Source of the DNA: Ferrovibrio sp046297595 | GTDB taxonomy: Bacteria > Pseudomonadota > Alphaproteobacteria > Ferrovibrionales > Ferrovibrionaceae | Direction: 5' to 3' | DNA length: 64,000 nt | NCBI RefSeq assembly: GCF_046297595.1 | Contig: NZ_JBKBHT010000004.1 | Coordinates: 334,608 to 398,607, forward strand | In this document: in pieces, positions 1 to 8,224 of the stretch | How positions within the stretch are numbered: position 1 is the stretch's first letter | Layout: every line of letters begins with the position of its first letter | Notes under the pieces: generated by a model | The model's input: the letters and a program-made list of their open reading frames with translations, nothing else | The model's database searches: none | Told to the model about the DNA's origin: nothing | Program-made: the position numbers and the translations under genes

Positions 1-147
1 CCCACCGTGCATGACGAGGCGCAGATGCCCTTCGGCGGCACCAAGGCATCCGGTTACGGCCGCTTCGGCGGCAAGGCCGGCATCGAGGAATTCACCGAAC
101 TGCGCTGGATCACCATCGAGACCCAGCCCGGTCATTATCCGATCTGA
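1..147 (+). CDS. Aldehyde dehydrogenase, C-terminal end (partial)
   Basis: The frame is open from the first base and ends with TGA at 145-147, giving 48 residues. They contain the conserved aldehyde dehydrogenase C-terminal stretch MPFGGTKASGYGRFGGKAG followed by EEFTELRWITIE, typical of the vanillin / benzaldehyde / salicylaldehyde dehydrogenase group of NAD(P)-dependent enzymes. The catalytic Cys and Rossmann parts lie outside the window. It is followed 12 bp later by an SDR and then a cupin dioxygenase on the same strand, so it is probably the first visible gene of an aromatic-compound operon. The substrate is inferred from the group and neighbours only. Confidence 0.8.
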   Translation, partial: PTVHDEAQMPFGGTKASGYGRFGGKAGIEEFTELRWITIETQPGHYPI

Positions 148-159
148 GCGGGGCGCGTC

Positions 160-924
160 ATGGCATTGCTGGGCGGCAAGGTCTGCATCGTCACCGGCGC
201 GGCCGGCAGTCTGGGCCTGGCCAGTGCCGCCGCCTTCCTGCGCGAGGGCGCCAGCGTCATGCTGGTGGACCTGAAGCAGGACCGGCTGGAGGCGGCACAG
301 CGCGAACTGGCCGCACCGGCCGACCGCGTGGCGGTGTTCGCCGCCGACGTGGCCGATGCGACGGCCACGCGCGGCTATATCGACGCCACCATGGCGAAAT
401 GGGGCCGCATCGACGTGCTGTTCTCCAATGCCGGGATCAGCGGCGTGATCAGCCCGATCACCGAGTATCCCGAGGATGTGTTCGACGCGGTGATGGCCGT
501 CAACGTGCGCGCCTCGTTCCTGGCCTGCAAATACGGCCTGCCGAAGATGGCAAGCGGCGGCAGCATCATCATCACCTCCAGCGTGGTGGGCGTGACCAGC
601 GATCCCGGCATCTGCGCCTATGCCACCTCCAAGCATGCCGTGATCGGCCTGATGCGCACGGCAGCGAAGGAAGCCGCGCCGCGCGGCATTCGCGTCAACG
701 TGATTGCGCCGGGGCCGATCGACAACGGCTTCCAGAAGGACATCGAAACCGGGCTTTCGGCTGCTATCGGCCGCGACGCCACCAAGCTGCTCGATTCCAT
801 CATCCCGCTCGGCCGTCATGCCTTGCCTGAGGAAGTCGCGCGTTCGGTACTGTTCCTGGCCAGCGACCAGAGCAGCTTCTCCACCGGCAGTGTCTTCATG
901 GCCGATGGCGGCATGCATATCTAA
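160..924 (+). CDS. SDR family NAD(P)-dependent oxidoreductase
   Basis: 254-residue classical short-chain dehydrogenase/reductase. The cofactor loop TGAAGSLG is at residues 12-19, NAG at 90-92, the catalytic Ser near 140-141 and the YxxxK pair at Y154 and K158. VDLK after the second beta strand has an Asp, which favours NAD over NADP. The C-terminal part carries the FLASDQSSFSTGSVFMADGG signature of the family. It lies 12 bp after the aldehyde dehydrogenase and 33 bp before the cupin gene, so these three are likely cotranscribed. A role as an alcohol dehydrogenase or ketoreductase in the same aromatic side-chain pathway is an inference; the substrate cannot be read from the sequence. Confidence 0.88.
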   Translation: MALLGGKVCIVTGAAGSLGLASAAAFLREGASVMLVDLKQDRLEAAQRELAAPADRVAVFAADVADATATRGYIDATMAKWGRIDVLFSNAGISGVISPITEYPEDVFDAVMAVNVRASFLACKYGLPKMASGGSIIITSSVVGVTSDPGICAYATSKHAVIGLMRTAAKEAAPRGIRVNVIAPGPIDNGFQKDIETGLSAAIGRDATKLLDSIIPLGRHALPEEVARSVLFLASDQSSFSTGSVFMADGGMHI

Positions 925-957
925 AAAAGCAATCGCCAAAACAATCGGAGGAACCCC

Positions 958-1491
958 ATGCCCGAACGCGCCACCAACGAATTCTGGAAAGACCTCAAGC
1001 CGATCCAGAAGGTGTTCCAGCCCGATGCGCTGCCCGAGGCCTATATCGCCGACGCGCCGACCGACGACGAGAAATATTACGTGCCCTTCACCGACACGGT
1101 ATCGTCGCGGCCGTTATGGATCTCGCCGTCGCAGAACAAGTGGTGCGACATCCTGATGGCGAAAAGCGCCGGCCTGGTGAACCGGCATTACCATCCCCAC
1201 GAGGTGTTCGCCTACACCATCTCGGGCAAATGGGGTTATCTGGAGCATGACTGGACGGCCACCGCCGGTGATTTCGTCTACGAAACGCCGGGCGAGGGCC
1301 ATACCCTGGTGGCTTTCGAACACAAGGACCCGATGAAGGTGTTTTTCATCGTCACCGGGCCACTGATCTGGCTGGACGAAGCCGGCGAGCCGAACGGCTA
1401 TTTCGACGTGCACCAGTATATCGCCATGTGCAAGGCGCATTACGACAAGGTCGGCATCGGCGCCGCCTATATCGACAGCCTGTATCGTTGA
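958..1491 (+). CDS. 2,4'-dihydroxyacetophenone dioxygenase-like cupin
   Basis: 177 residues, a single cupin barrel of the 2,4'-dihydroxyacetophenone dioxygenase family. The likely non-haem iron ligands are visible as H77 and H79 (in NRHYHPHE) and H115 (in GEGHTL), the expected three-His arrangement. The well-known member cleaves 2,4'-dihydroxyacetophenone with O2 to 4-hydroxybenzoate and formate in 4-hydroxyacetophenone breakdown. GGAGGA lies just upstream of the ATG. It follows an aldehyde dehydrogenase and an SDR, which fits oxidation of an aryl side chain. The stop is only 4 bp from the convergent stop of the PHA synthase gene. Family assignment is fairly secure; the real substrate is not known. 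Confidence 0.75.
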   Translation: MPERATNEFWKDLKPIQKVFQPDALPEAYIADAPTDDEKYYVPFTDTVSSRPLWISPSQNKWCDILMAKSAGLVNRHYHPHEVFAYTISGKWGYLEHDWTATAGDFVYETPGEGHTLVAFEHKDPMKVFFIVTGPLIWLDEAGEPNGYFDVHQYIAMCKAHYDKVGIGAAYIDSLYR

Positions 1492-1495
1492 AGGT

Positions 1496-3292
1496 TCAGG
1501 GCTGGCGCACGTAAGAGCCGGGCGCCGGCTCCAGCGGTGCGTAGCCGGCAGCCGTGTTGCCCATGGCGGGCGGCGCGATGCGGGCGCTGCTGTGCTGCGC
1601 CAGCCAGTCGAACCAGGCCGGCCACCATGAGCCGGATTGCGTCGGCGTGTCATTCAGCCAACGGTCGGGGTCGATGTAAGGGGCGTGCTCGGGATGCTGG
1701 GCCAGCCGGTAATGCCGGTTGTTCCTGCCCGGCTCGCTGACGATGCCGGCATTGTGGCCGCCCGAGGTGAGCAGGAAGGTCACGTCCGTATCGGCCAGCC
1801 GCACGATCTTGAACACCGAATGCCAGGGCGCCACATGGTCGAATTCGGTGCCCACGGCAAAGACCGGCACGCGGATATCGGTCAGCGCCACCGGCCGGCC
1901 ATCCACCCGCAGCCGTCCTTCGGCAAAGTCGTTGTTCAGGAACATCTGGCGCAGGTATTCGCTGTGCATGCGATAGGGCATGCGGGTCTGGTCGGCATTC
2001 CAGGCCATCAGGTCGATCATGCCGCGCCGTTCGCCGACGATATAATCGTGCATCATCTGCGACCAGATCAGGTCGTTGGAGCGCAGCAGCTGGAAGGCGC
2101 CGGCCATCTGCTTGGTATCCAGATAGCCCTGCTGCCACATCATGTCTTCCAGGAAAGTCACCTGGTTCTCATCGATGAACAGCGTCAGTTCGCCGGCTTC
2201 CGAGAAATCGGTCTGCGCCGCCAGCAGGGTCAGGCTGGCCAGGCGGTCGTCGCCGTCGCGTGCCATGGCGGCGGCGGCCACCGACAGCAGCGTGCCGCCC
2301 AGGCAATAGCCCACGCCGTGGATTTTCTGTTTCGGGCAGATCGCCGACACCGCATCCAGCGCTGCCATCACGCCCAGCTTGCGGTAATCGTCGAAGCCCA
2401 GTTCGCGGTCGTCGTAATCCGGGTTCTTCCACGAGATCATGAACACGGTATGGCCGCGCTCGACCAGGTGGCGCACCAGCGAATTCCGTGCCGACAGATC
2501 GAGGATGTAGTATTTCATGATCCAGGCCGGCACCAGCAGAACCGGCTCGGCCAGCACGCTGTCGGTCGTCGGCGCATACTGGATCACTTCGATCAGGCGG
2601 TTGCGGAACACCACCTGGCCCGGTGTCACCGCCACGGTCTCGCCCACGCGGTAATCCTCCGCGCCCACGGGCGGCTGGCCGGCCAGGTTGCGCTGCAAAT
2701 CCTCGATGAAATTGCCGAAGCCGCGCATCAGGTTCATGCCGCCTTCGTTGATCGTGCGCTGCAGGGCCACCGGATTGGTCAGCAGATTGTTGCTGGGCGA
2801 GAAGATGTCGAAAATCTGCCGCGTGGCGAATTCCACCACCTGCTCATGATGCTTCGACACGCCACGCACGCCGGTGGTGGCATTGTGCAGCCATTGCTGG
2901 CCCAGCAGGAAGGACTGGTAGATGAAATTGAACGGCGGCTTCTGCCAGGCCGGGTCATCGAAGCGGCGGTCCTGCGGCAACGGCTTGATGCAGGTGGCGC
3001 TCTGGTCCTGGCCCGTGCCGCTGGCGGCATAGAGCGCCAGTCGCAGCATCTTGCTCAACGCCTTGTGGCCCAGCTCGGCCTGTTTGCCGGGCGACAGCGC
3101 CAGATGCATCGCCCAGTCCAGATAGGCGGCCGGCAGGGCCAGTGGCGAGATACCCAGCGACAGCTTGGCCAGCGTGGCATTCACCAGCCGGTCCAGCGGC
3201 AGGGCGACGCCATCCTCGGCCTCGGGCGGGCAGGGGGCCGTCGTCGGGGCCGTCGGCGCGGCTGTTACGGGGACGGAAAGCTTGGCGTGCAT
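1496..3292 (-). CDS. phaC: Poly(3-hydroxyalkanoate) synthase (class I, PhaC)
   Basis: About 598 residues from the ATG at 3292; an in-frame TTG at 3421 would add 43 residues with no family resemblance, so I prefer the ATG, although no clear ribosome site is seen. An alpha/beta hydrolase with the PhaC lipase-like box GVGYCLGGT (Cys nucleophile), Asp in FDHVAP and His in GGHNAG. The N-terminal region WQKPPFNFIYQSFLLGQQW is typical of the PhaC N-terminal domain. The enzyme polymerises (R)-3-hydroxyacyl-CoA into storage granules in the cytoplasm. It faces the acyl-CoA ligase gene across a shared upstream region that contains an FNR-like site. No phaA, phaB or phasin gene is nearby, so it may be a secondary synthase. 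Confidence 0.85.
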   Translation of the reverse strand: MHAKLSVPVTAAPTAPTTAPCPPEAEDGVALPLDRLVNATLAKLSLGISPLALPAAYLDWAMHLALSPGKQAELGHKALSKMLRLALYAASGTGQDQSATCIKPLPQDRRFDDPAWQKPPFNFIYQSFLLGQQWLHNATTGVRGVSKHHEQVVEFATRQIFDIFSPSNNLLTNPVALQRTINEGGMNLMRGFGNFIEDLQRNLAGQPPVGAEDYRVGETVAVTPGQVVFRNRLIEVIQYAPTTDSVLAEPVLLVPAWIMKYYILDLSARNSLVRHLVERGHTVFMISWKNPDYDDRELGFDDYRKLGVMAALDAVSAICPKQKIHGVGYCLGGTLLSVAAAAMARDGDDRLASLTLLAAQTDFSEAGELTLFIDENQVTFLEDMMWQQGYLDTKQMAGAFQLLRSNDLIWSQMMHDYIVGERRGMIDLMAWNADQTRMPYRMHSEYLRQMFLNNDFAEGRLRVDGRPVALTDIRVPVFAVGTEFDHVAPWHSVFKIVRLADTDVTFLLTSGGHNAGIVSEPGRNNRHYRLAQHPEHAPYIDPDRWLNDTPTQSGSWWPAWFDWLAQHSSARIAPPAMGNTAAGYAPLEPAPGSYVRQP

Positions 3293-3355
3293 GTGATGGC
3301 CCGGGGTGAGAGGCTTGTTTATGCCGCAATTGTACCAGCCGTTTGTGGTAGGAAT

Positions 3356-3369
3356 TTGATTATGCTCAA
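3356..3369. promoter_or_regulatory. FNR/FixK-type half-conserved box upstream of phaC
   Basis: TTGATTATGCTCAA matches the FNR consensus TTGAT-N4-ATCAA with one mismatch (C for A in the right half). It is centred about 70 bp upstream of the chosen phaC ATG. A class II promoter there would leave a short leader of about 30 nt, which is plausible for oxygen-dependent control of polymer synthesis. A single 9-of-10 match can occur by chance, so this is a weak call. Confidence 0.3.
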
Positions 3370-3488
3370 TAAATCGAACAGATCGGACAATTTGCCGCGC
3401 TGCAGCAAATAGCGCTGCCAAATCAGTCCGTTAATTGACGATCCGGCCCCGCACCCGCCATCCTGCCGGCATAAAATCCGGAGGAACC

Positions 3489-5084
3489 ATGGCCTGGACG
3501 CTCGATCCGAGTATCAAAATCCGCCGCGAGGCGCATTTCGGCGATCGTGTGGTGCGCTGTTTCGCCGACCGTCCCGCCCATGTCTGGGACATCTTCGCCC
3601 GCAGCGTGGAAGCATGGCCTGGCAGCGACGCCGTGGTGGCGAGCGAAACGCGGCTGGATTACCGCGCCTTGGCCGATGAAGCCGAACGCGTGGCGGCCGG
3701 CATGGCCGCGCTGGGGATCAAGGCGGGCGACCGCGTGGCGCTGTTGGTCGGCAACCGCGTCGAGTTCATCACCGTGTTGCTGGCCGCCCTGCGGCTGGGC
3801 GCCATCGCCGTGCCGCTCGGCATCCGTCTGCAGGGTCCCGAGATCGCCTATATCCTCGATCATGCCGGCGCAACGTTGCTGGTCCACGAGGCCGACCTGG
3901 TCGACCGCCTGCCTGCGGCCACGGAAGCGCCGCAGCTCAAACACCGTGTGGCGGTGGGCGGCGACAGCAAAGGCTCACGGCCCTTCGCCGAGCTGAGCAG
4001 CACGGCGCCGGCACCCGCCTTCGTCGCACCGGCCGAGGAAGAGACGGCCGTGATCCTCTACACCTCGGGCACCACCGGCCGGCCCAAGGGCGCGATGCTG
4101 TCCCATTTCAACATCGTGCATTCGGCTCTGCATTTTCAGCATTGCATGGGGCTGGGGCCGATGGACCGCTCGCTGCTGGCGGTGCCGGCCAGCCATGTCA
4201 CCGGCCTGATCGCCATCATCGTCACCGCCTGGCAGGGCGGCGGCTGCGTCATCGTCGTGCCCGAATTCAAGGCACGCGATTTCCTGCCGCTGGCGCAGAA
4301 GGAACGGCTGACCCACACCATCATGGTGCCGGCGATGTATAATCTCTGCCTGCTGCAGCCGGATTTCGACCGATACGATCTCTCGTCCTGGCGCATCGGC
4401 GGTTATGGCGGCGCGCCGATGCCGCAATCCACCATTGCGGCGCTGGCCGACAAACTGCCGCAGCTGCAACTGATGAACGCTTATGGTGCCACCGAAACCA
4501 CGTCGCCCACCACCATGATGCCGCCGCGTTTCACCGCCAGCCATTCGGACTCGGTGGGCCTGGAGGCACCCTGCGCCGAGGTGATCGTGGTGGACGCGCA
4601 GGGCCGCGAATTGCCGCGCGGCGAAAGCGGCGAAATCTGGATCGGCGGTCCGATGGTGGTGCGCGGCTACTGGAACAACCCGCAGGCCACCGCCGAGAAC
4701 TTCACCGCCGGCTTCTGGCATTCCGGCGATGTCGGCTCCATTGATCAGGATGGCTTCGTACGGGTCTTCGACCGCGTGAAGGACATGATCAACCGCGGCG
4801 GCTACAAGATATTCTCCGTCGAGGTGGAAAACGTGCTGAGCGGCCATCCCGGCGTGCTGGAAAGCGCCATCGTGGCCAGACCCTGCCCGGTGCTGGGTGA
4901 ACGCGTGCATGCCTTCGTGGCGCGACGGCAACCTGTGGACGCGGCCGAATTGCAGGCCTATTGCGCCAAACACCTGGCCGATTACAAGGTGCCGGAAACC
5001 TTCACGCTGCTCGACGAACCCCTGCCGCGCAATGCCAACGGCAAGCTGCTCAAGCGTGTGCTGCGCGACAGCATCGCAAGTTGA
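3489..5084 (+). CDS. AMP-forming acyl-CoA synthetase (ligase)
   Basis: 531 residues from the ATG at 3489, which has GGAGGA directly upstream; the reading frame extends 18 codons further but without a ribosome site. ANL-superfamily enzyme: P-loop YTSGTTGRPKG at residues 191-201, the adenylate motif YGATETTS, the hinge region FDRVKDMINRGGYKI and the C-terminal catalytic Lys in NANGKLLK. It activates a carboxylic acid to an acyl-adenylate and then the CoA thioester. The 80 bp to the CoA-transferase pair downstream and the same strand suggest an operon, in which a free acid from the upstream oxidative genes would be activated. Whether the acid is aromatic, fatty or a hydroxy acid cannot be decided. 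Confidence 0.88.
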   Translation: MAWTLDPSIKIRREAHFGDRVVRCFADRPAHVWDIFARSVEAWPGSDAVVASETRLDYRALADEAERVAAGMAALGIKAGDRVALLVGNRVEFITVLLAALRLGAIAVPLGIRLQGPEIAYILDHAGATLLVHEADLVDRLPAATEAPQLKHRVAVGGDSKGSRPFAELSSTAPAPAFVAPAEEETAVILYTSGTTGRPKGAMLSHFNIVHSALHFQHCMGLGPMDRSLLAVPASHVTGLIAIIVTAWQGGGCVIVVPEFKARDFLPLAQKERLTHTIMVPAMYNLCLLQPDFDRYDLSSWRIGGYGGAPMPQSTIAALADKLPQLQLMNAYGATETTSPTTMMPPRFTASHSDSVGLEAPCAEVIVVDAQGRELPRGESGEIWIGGPMVVRGYWNNPQATAENFTAGFWHSGDVGSIDQDGFVRVFDRVKDMINRGGYKIFSVEVENVLSGHPGVLESAIVARPCPVLGERVHAFVARRQPVDAAELQAYCAKHLADYKVPETFTLLDEPLPRNANGKLLKRVLRDSIAS

Positions 5085-5164
5085 TTTTCGCCAATTGTTT
5101 TGGGATTGCCGAGGCGCCCGATCCGCGCAACAATCCGTGCCAAGATAATTTGGAGGAAACCGTC

Positions 5165-5983
5165 ATGCCGGGCTCAACCGTCGCGCAGCTTGCCGCGCAG
5201 ATTCCCGATGGCGCCAAGATCGCCGTGCCGCCGGATTACTCTGGTGTGGCGATGGAACTCACCCGCGCCATGATCCGCCGCGGCGTGCGCAACCTGCATG
5301 TGGTCTGCGTGCCGGTTTCGGGCCTGCAAACCGACCTGCTGGTCGGCGCCGGCTGTGTCGGCACGCTGGAAACCTCGGCGGTGACGCTCGGCGAATATGG
5401 CGGTGCGCCCCGCTTTGCCGCCGGGCTGAAACGTGGTGCGTTCAGGATGATGGATGCCACCTGTCCCGCCGTGCACGCCGCGATCCAGGCTGCCGGCAAG
5501 GGCCTGCCTTTCATGCCGCTGCGTGGCCTGCTGGGCAGCGACCTGCTGAAAAACCGCCCCGACTGGCAGGTGATCGACAATCCCTTTGCCCAGGACAAGG
5601 ACCCCATCGTGCTGCTGCCGGCGATCCGGCCCGACATCGCGGTGTTCCACGCGCCGTTCGCCGACCGCAACGGCAACGCCTTCATCGGCCGCCGCCGCGA
5701 ACTGGTGGCCATGGCCCATGCCTCGGCCATGTCGCTGATCACCGTGGAGGAAATCCGCGATGTCGACCTGCTGGCCTCGGAGGAAAGCGCAGCCGGCACG
5801 CTGACGGCGGCCTATATCGGCGACATCGCCGTGGCGCCGCGCGGCGCCTGGCCGATCAAGCTGTGGGACATCTACGATTACGACGATGCCCATATGCGCC
5901 GCTATCTGGAACTGGCGCGCAGCGACGAAGGCTTTGCGCATTACCTCGCCGAGTTCGTGCAACCGCGCCAGGCGGCGGAGTGA
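5165..5983 (+). CDS. CoA-transferase family, subunit A
   Basis: 272 residues from ATG 5165, preceded by GGAGGAA at 5152-5158; the frame is open further upstream but overlaps the ligase end. It belongs to the glutaconate CoA-transferase / IpdA-like class I family: an N-terminal glycine-rich alpha/beta fold (DGAKIAVPPDYSGVAMELTRAMIRRGVRNLHVV) and the conserved segment ITVEEIRDVDLL. It would form a heteromer with the protein of the next gene. The family either transfers CoA between acids or, as in IpdAB, opens rings hydrolytically. Directly followed by subunit B with a 5-bp gap. Confidence 0.8.
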   Translation: MPGSTVAQLAAQIPDGAKIAVPPDYSGVAMELTRAMIRRGVRNLHVVCVPVSGLQTDLLVGAGCVGTLETSAVTLGEYGGAPRFAAGLKRGAFRMMDATCPAVHAAIQAAGKGLPFMPLRGLLGSDLLKNRPDWQVIDNPFAQDKDPIVLLPAIRPDIAVFHAPFADRNGNAFIGRRRELVAMAHASAMSLITVEEIRDVDLLASEESAAGTLTAAYIGDIAVAPRGAWPIKLWDIYDYDDAHMRRYLELARSDEGFAHYLAEFVQPRQAAE

Positions 5984-5988
5984 AGACG

Positions 5989-6732
5989 ATGGAATACAGC
6001 CGCCAGGAACTGCTGATCACCACCATCGCCCGCCTGCTGGCCGGCTGCCGGCTGGTCGCCACCGGCGCATCCTCGCCGATCCCCGGTGCCGGAGCCTTAC
6101 TGGCCCGCGCGCTCTCGGGCGGCCGCATGCGCGTGAATGTGCTGGGCAGCATTCGCAACGATTTTCTCTGCGATGGCGGCGTCGAGCTGTTCGACCTGGC
6201 GGGGCAGGGACGGCTGGATGCCTTTTTCCTTGGCGGCGGCCAGATCGACGGCCAGGCCAATATCAACCTGGTCGGCGCGGGCAGCACATATCCGCAGAAT
6301 GACGTGCGCTGGCCCGGTTCGTTCGGCTCCGGCTATCTGTATTACCTTGTGCCGCGCGTGATCCTGTTCCGTGAAGAACATACCCGCCGCGTGCTGGTGC
6401 CCAAGGTGGATTTCATCTCAGCTGCCGGTCCCACGGGCGAGGCCATCTACCGCCCCGGCGGCCCCATCGGCCTGCTTACCAACCTCTGCTGGTTCTCCTT
6501 CGATCGCCAGCGCCGGCGCTTCACGCTCGAAAGTGTGCATCGCGGCCACAGCGTGGAAGAAGTGCGCGACAATACCGGCTTCGATTTCAATTGCCCGGCG
6601 CAGGTGCCGGAAACCGCCGGCCCTGATGCCGCCACGCTGCAGCTGCTGCGCACGCGCATCGCGGCCGAGATCGGCGAGACCTATCCGCGTTTCGTGGCGC
6701 AGGTCTTCCCCGACGCCGCAGCGGCACAATAA
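5989..6732 (+). CDS. CoA-transferase family, subunit B
   Basis: 247 residues from ATG 5989, 5 bp after the stop of subunit A; a GTG at 5980 that overlaps that stop is the alternative. The sequence carries ATGASSPIPGAGALLA near the N terminus and FFLGGGQIDGQANINLVGAG, the CoA-transferase beta-subunit pattern of the glutaconate CoA-transferase / IpdB group. In these enzymes the two subunits together make the active site. It is the last gene of the 3489-6732 unit and is followed at once by a strong hairpin. Function in breakdown of a CoA-activated ring or side-chain product is inferred from context. Confidence 0.8.
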   Translation: MEYSRQELLITTIARLLAGCRLVATGASSPIPGAGALLARALSGGRMRVNVLGSIRNDFLCDGGVELFDLAGQGRLDAFFLGGGQIDGQANINLVGAGSTYPQNDVRWPGSFGSGYLYYLVPRVILFREEHTRRVLVPKVDFISAAGPTGEAIYRPGGPIGLLTNLCWFSFDRQRRRFTLESVHRGHSVEEVRDNTGFDFNCPAQVPETAGPDAATLQLLRTRIAAEIGETYPRFVAQVFPDAAAAQ

Positions 6733-6761
6733 AAAAAACGGCCCGGATGACCGGGCCGTTT
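6731..6761. terminator. Bidirectional intrinsic terminator
   Basis: A perfect 11-bp stem, AAACGGCCCGG (6736-6746) and its complement (6751-6761), closes a 4-nt loop. Eight A's at 6731-6738 become a U tract on the minus strand, so the stronger direction is for hss, which ends at 6782. In the plus direction the stem ends in TTT and also serves the CoA-transferase operon. Confidence 0.85.
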
Positions 6762-6781
6762 GATCAGCGGGATAACCGCGT

Positions 6782-8191
6782 TCACACCACGCGGAAATTC
6801 TTGAACTGCCAGGGATCGCTGTTGTCCACGTCCTCGGGGAACAGCCGGCCGCGCTCCGACAGCGGCGTCCAGTCGGTATAAGCACCGGCCATTTCGCCCA
6901 GATAGGGGCGGCAGACATCCAGCACGCGGGCATGGTCGATCTCGTCGGCTTCCACCGGACCGGCCTTGGGGTTCTCCAGCGCCCAGACCATACCGCCCAG
7001 CACCGCCACCGTCACCTGCAGGCTGGTGGCGTTGTTGTGGGGGCAGAGCTTGCGGGCATCCTCGATGGTCAGGCGCGAGCCATACCAGTAGGCGCCCTTC
7101 TTGTGGCCCATCAGCAGCACACCCAGCTCGTCCATGCCGCTGGTGATCTCGTCCATCATCAGCCGCTTGCTGGGCTGCATGTCCCAGTTCTTGCCGGCGA
7201 TCTCGTGCAGCGACAGCACGGCATCGTCGCAGGGATGGTAGGCGTAATGCACCGTGGGGCGATAGGCCAGCTTGTCGCCATCCTTCACGGTGTAATAGTC
7301 GGCCATTGAGATCGACTCGTTATGCGTCACCAGGAAGCTGTGCATCGGGCCTTCCAGCGGCGTCCACGAGCGTACACGCGTGCCGGCGCCGGGCCGCATC
7401 AGGTAGATCGCGGCATCGCAGCCGAACTCATGGCGCTTGCCGTCGGCGGGGAAATGCTTCTCGTGGCTGCCCCAGCCCAGTTCGGCCGGCTGGCAGCCTT
7501 CGCCCACGAAGCCGTCGATCGACCAGGTGTTGACGAACTCGCCGCGCCGCTTGGGCTGGTGTTCCGCCACCTGGGTATCGCGCTCGGCGATATGGATCAC
7601 CTTCACGCCCAGACTCTGCGCCAGCTTGGCCCAGCCGGCACGGTCGGTCGGCGCATTCGCCGGCAGGCCGGTATCGCGCGCGATATGCAGCATCGCTTCC
7701 TTGACGAAATGCGACACCAGGCCGGGATTGGCGCCATGGGTCAGCACGGCGGTCGGGCCATTTCTGTATTTGGCAATCAGCGCGCGGGCGGATTCGCGCA
7801 GGGCATAGTTCGAGCGCTCCGACGGCGTCTTGCTCGGATCGGTATAGCCGCCGGCCCAGGGTTCGATGCAGGTATCGAGATAGAAGGCGCCGCGCGCCTG
7901 CGCCAGTTCGATCAGCGCCACCGAGGAAACATCGACCGAAAGATTGAGCAGGAAATCGCCCTGGCTCAGCAGCGGCTCCAGCACGGTCTTGTAATTGTCG
8001 CGGGTCAGCGGCTGGCGCACGAACGTGATGCCGTATTCCCTGGCCACGTCATGGCCGCGTTCCTCGGCCGTGACGATCGTGATCCGTTCGGCCGGCATGT
8101 CGATATGGCGCAGGATCAGCGGCAACACACCCTGACCGATACTGCCAAAGCCGACCATGACCAGGCGGCCGGAAAACGACACATGCTTCAT
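6782..8191 (-). CDS. hss: Homospermidine synthase
   Basis: 469 residues, the usual length of bacterial homospermidine synthase. The Rossmann loop VGFGSIGQG is at residues 13-21, and the sequence is family-like throughout (TIVTAEERGHDVAREYG; FYLDTCIEPWAGGYTD; LTHGANPGLVSHFVKEA). The enzyme uses NAD to make sym-homospermidine from putrescine and is common in alphaproteobacteria. The gene ends on the shared hairpin at 6736-6761. A gene for a DUF155 membrane protein lies 33 bp upstream on the same strand and may be in the same transcript. No other polyamine gene is in the window. Confidence 0.92.
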   Translation of the reverse strand: MKHVSFSGRLVMVGFGSIGQGVLPLILRHIDMPAERITIVTAEERGHDVAREYGITFVRQPLTRDNYKTVLEPLLSQGDFLLNLSVDVSSVALIELAQARGAFYLDTCIEPWAGGYTDPSKTPSERSNYALRESARALIAKYRNGPTAVLTHGANPGLVSHFVKEAMLHIARDTGLPANAPTDRAGWAKLAQSLGVKVIHIAERDTQVAEHQPKRRGEFVNTWSIDGFVGEGCQPAELGWGSHEKHFPADGKRHEFGCDAAIYLMRPGAGTRVRSWTPLEGPMHSFLVTHNESISMADYYTVKDGDKLAYRPTVHYAYHPCDDAVLSLHEIAGKNWDMQPSKRLMMDEITSGMDELGVLLMGHKKGAYWYGSRLTIEDARKLCPHNNATSLQVTVAVLGGMVWALENPKAGPVEADEIDHARVLDVCRPYLGEMAGAYTDWTPLSERGRLFPEDVDNSDPWQFKNFRVV

Positions 8192-8224
8192 TTCTTTCTC
8201 CGTCAGACGAAACAGGATGATGCT

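Noticed and set aside
1637..3412. A 591-codon open frame on the plus strand opposite phaC
   Set aside because: It mirrors the codon pattern of the strong PHA synthase gene on the minus strand and has low-complexity His/Gln/Arg composition without any family signature.
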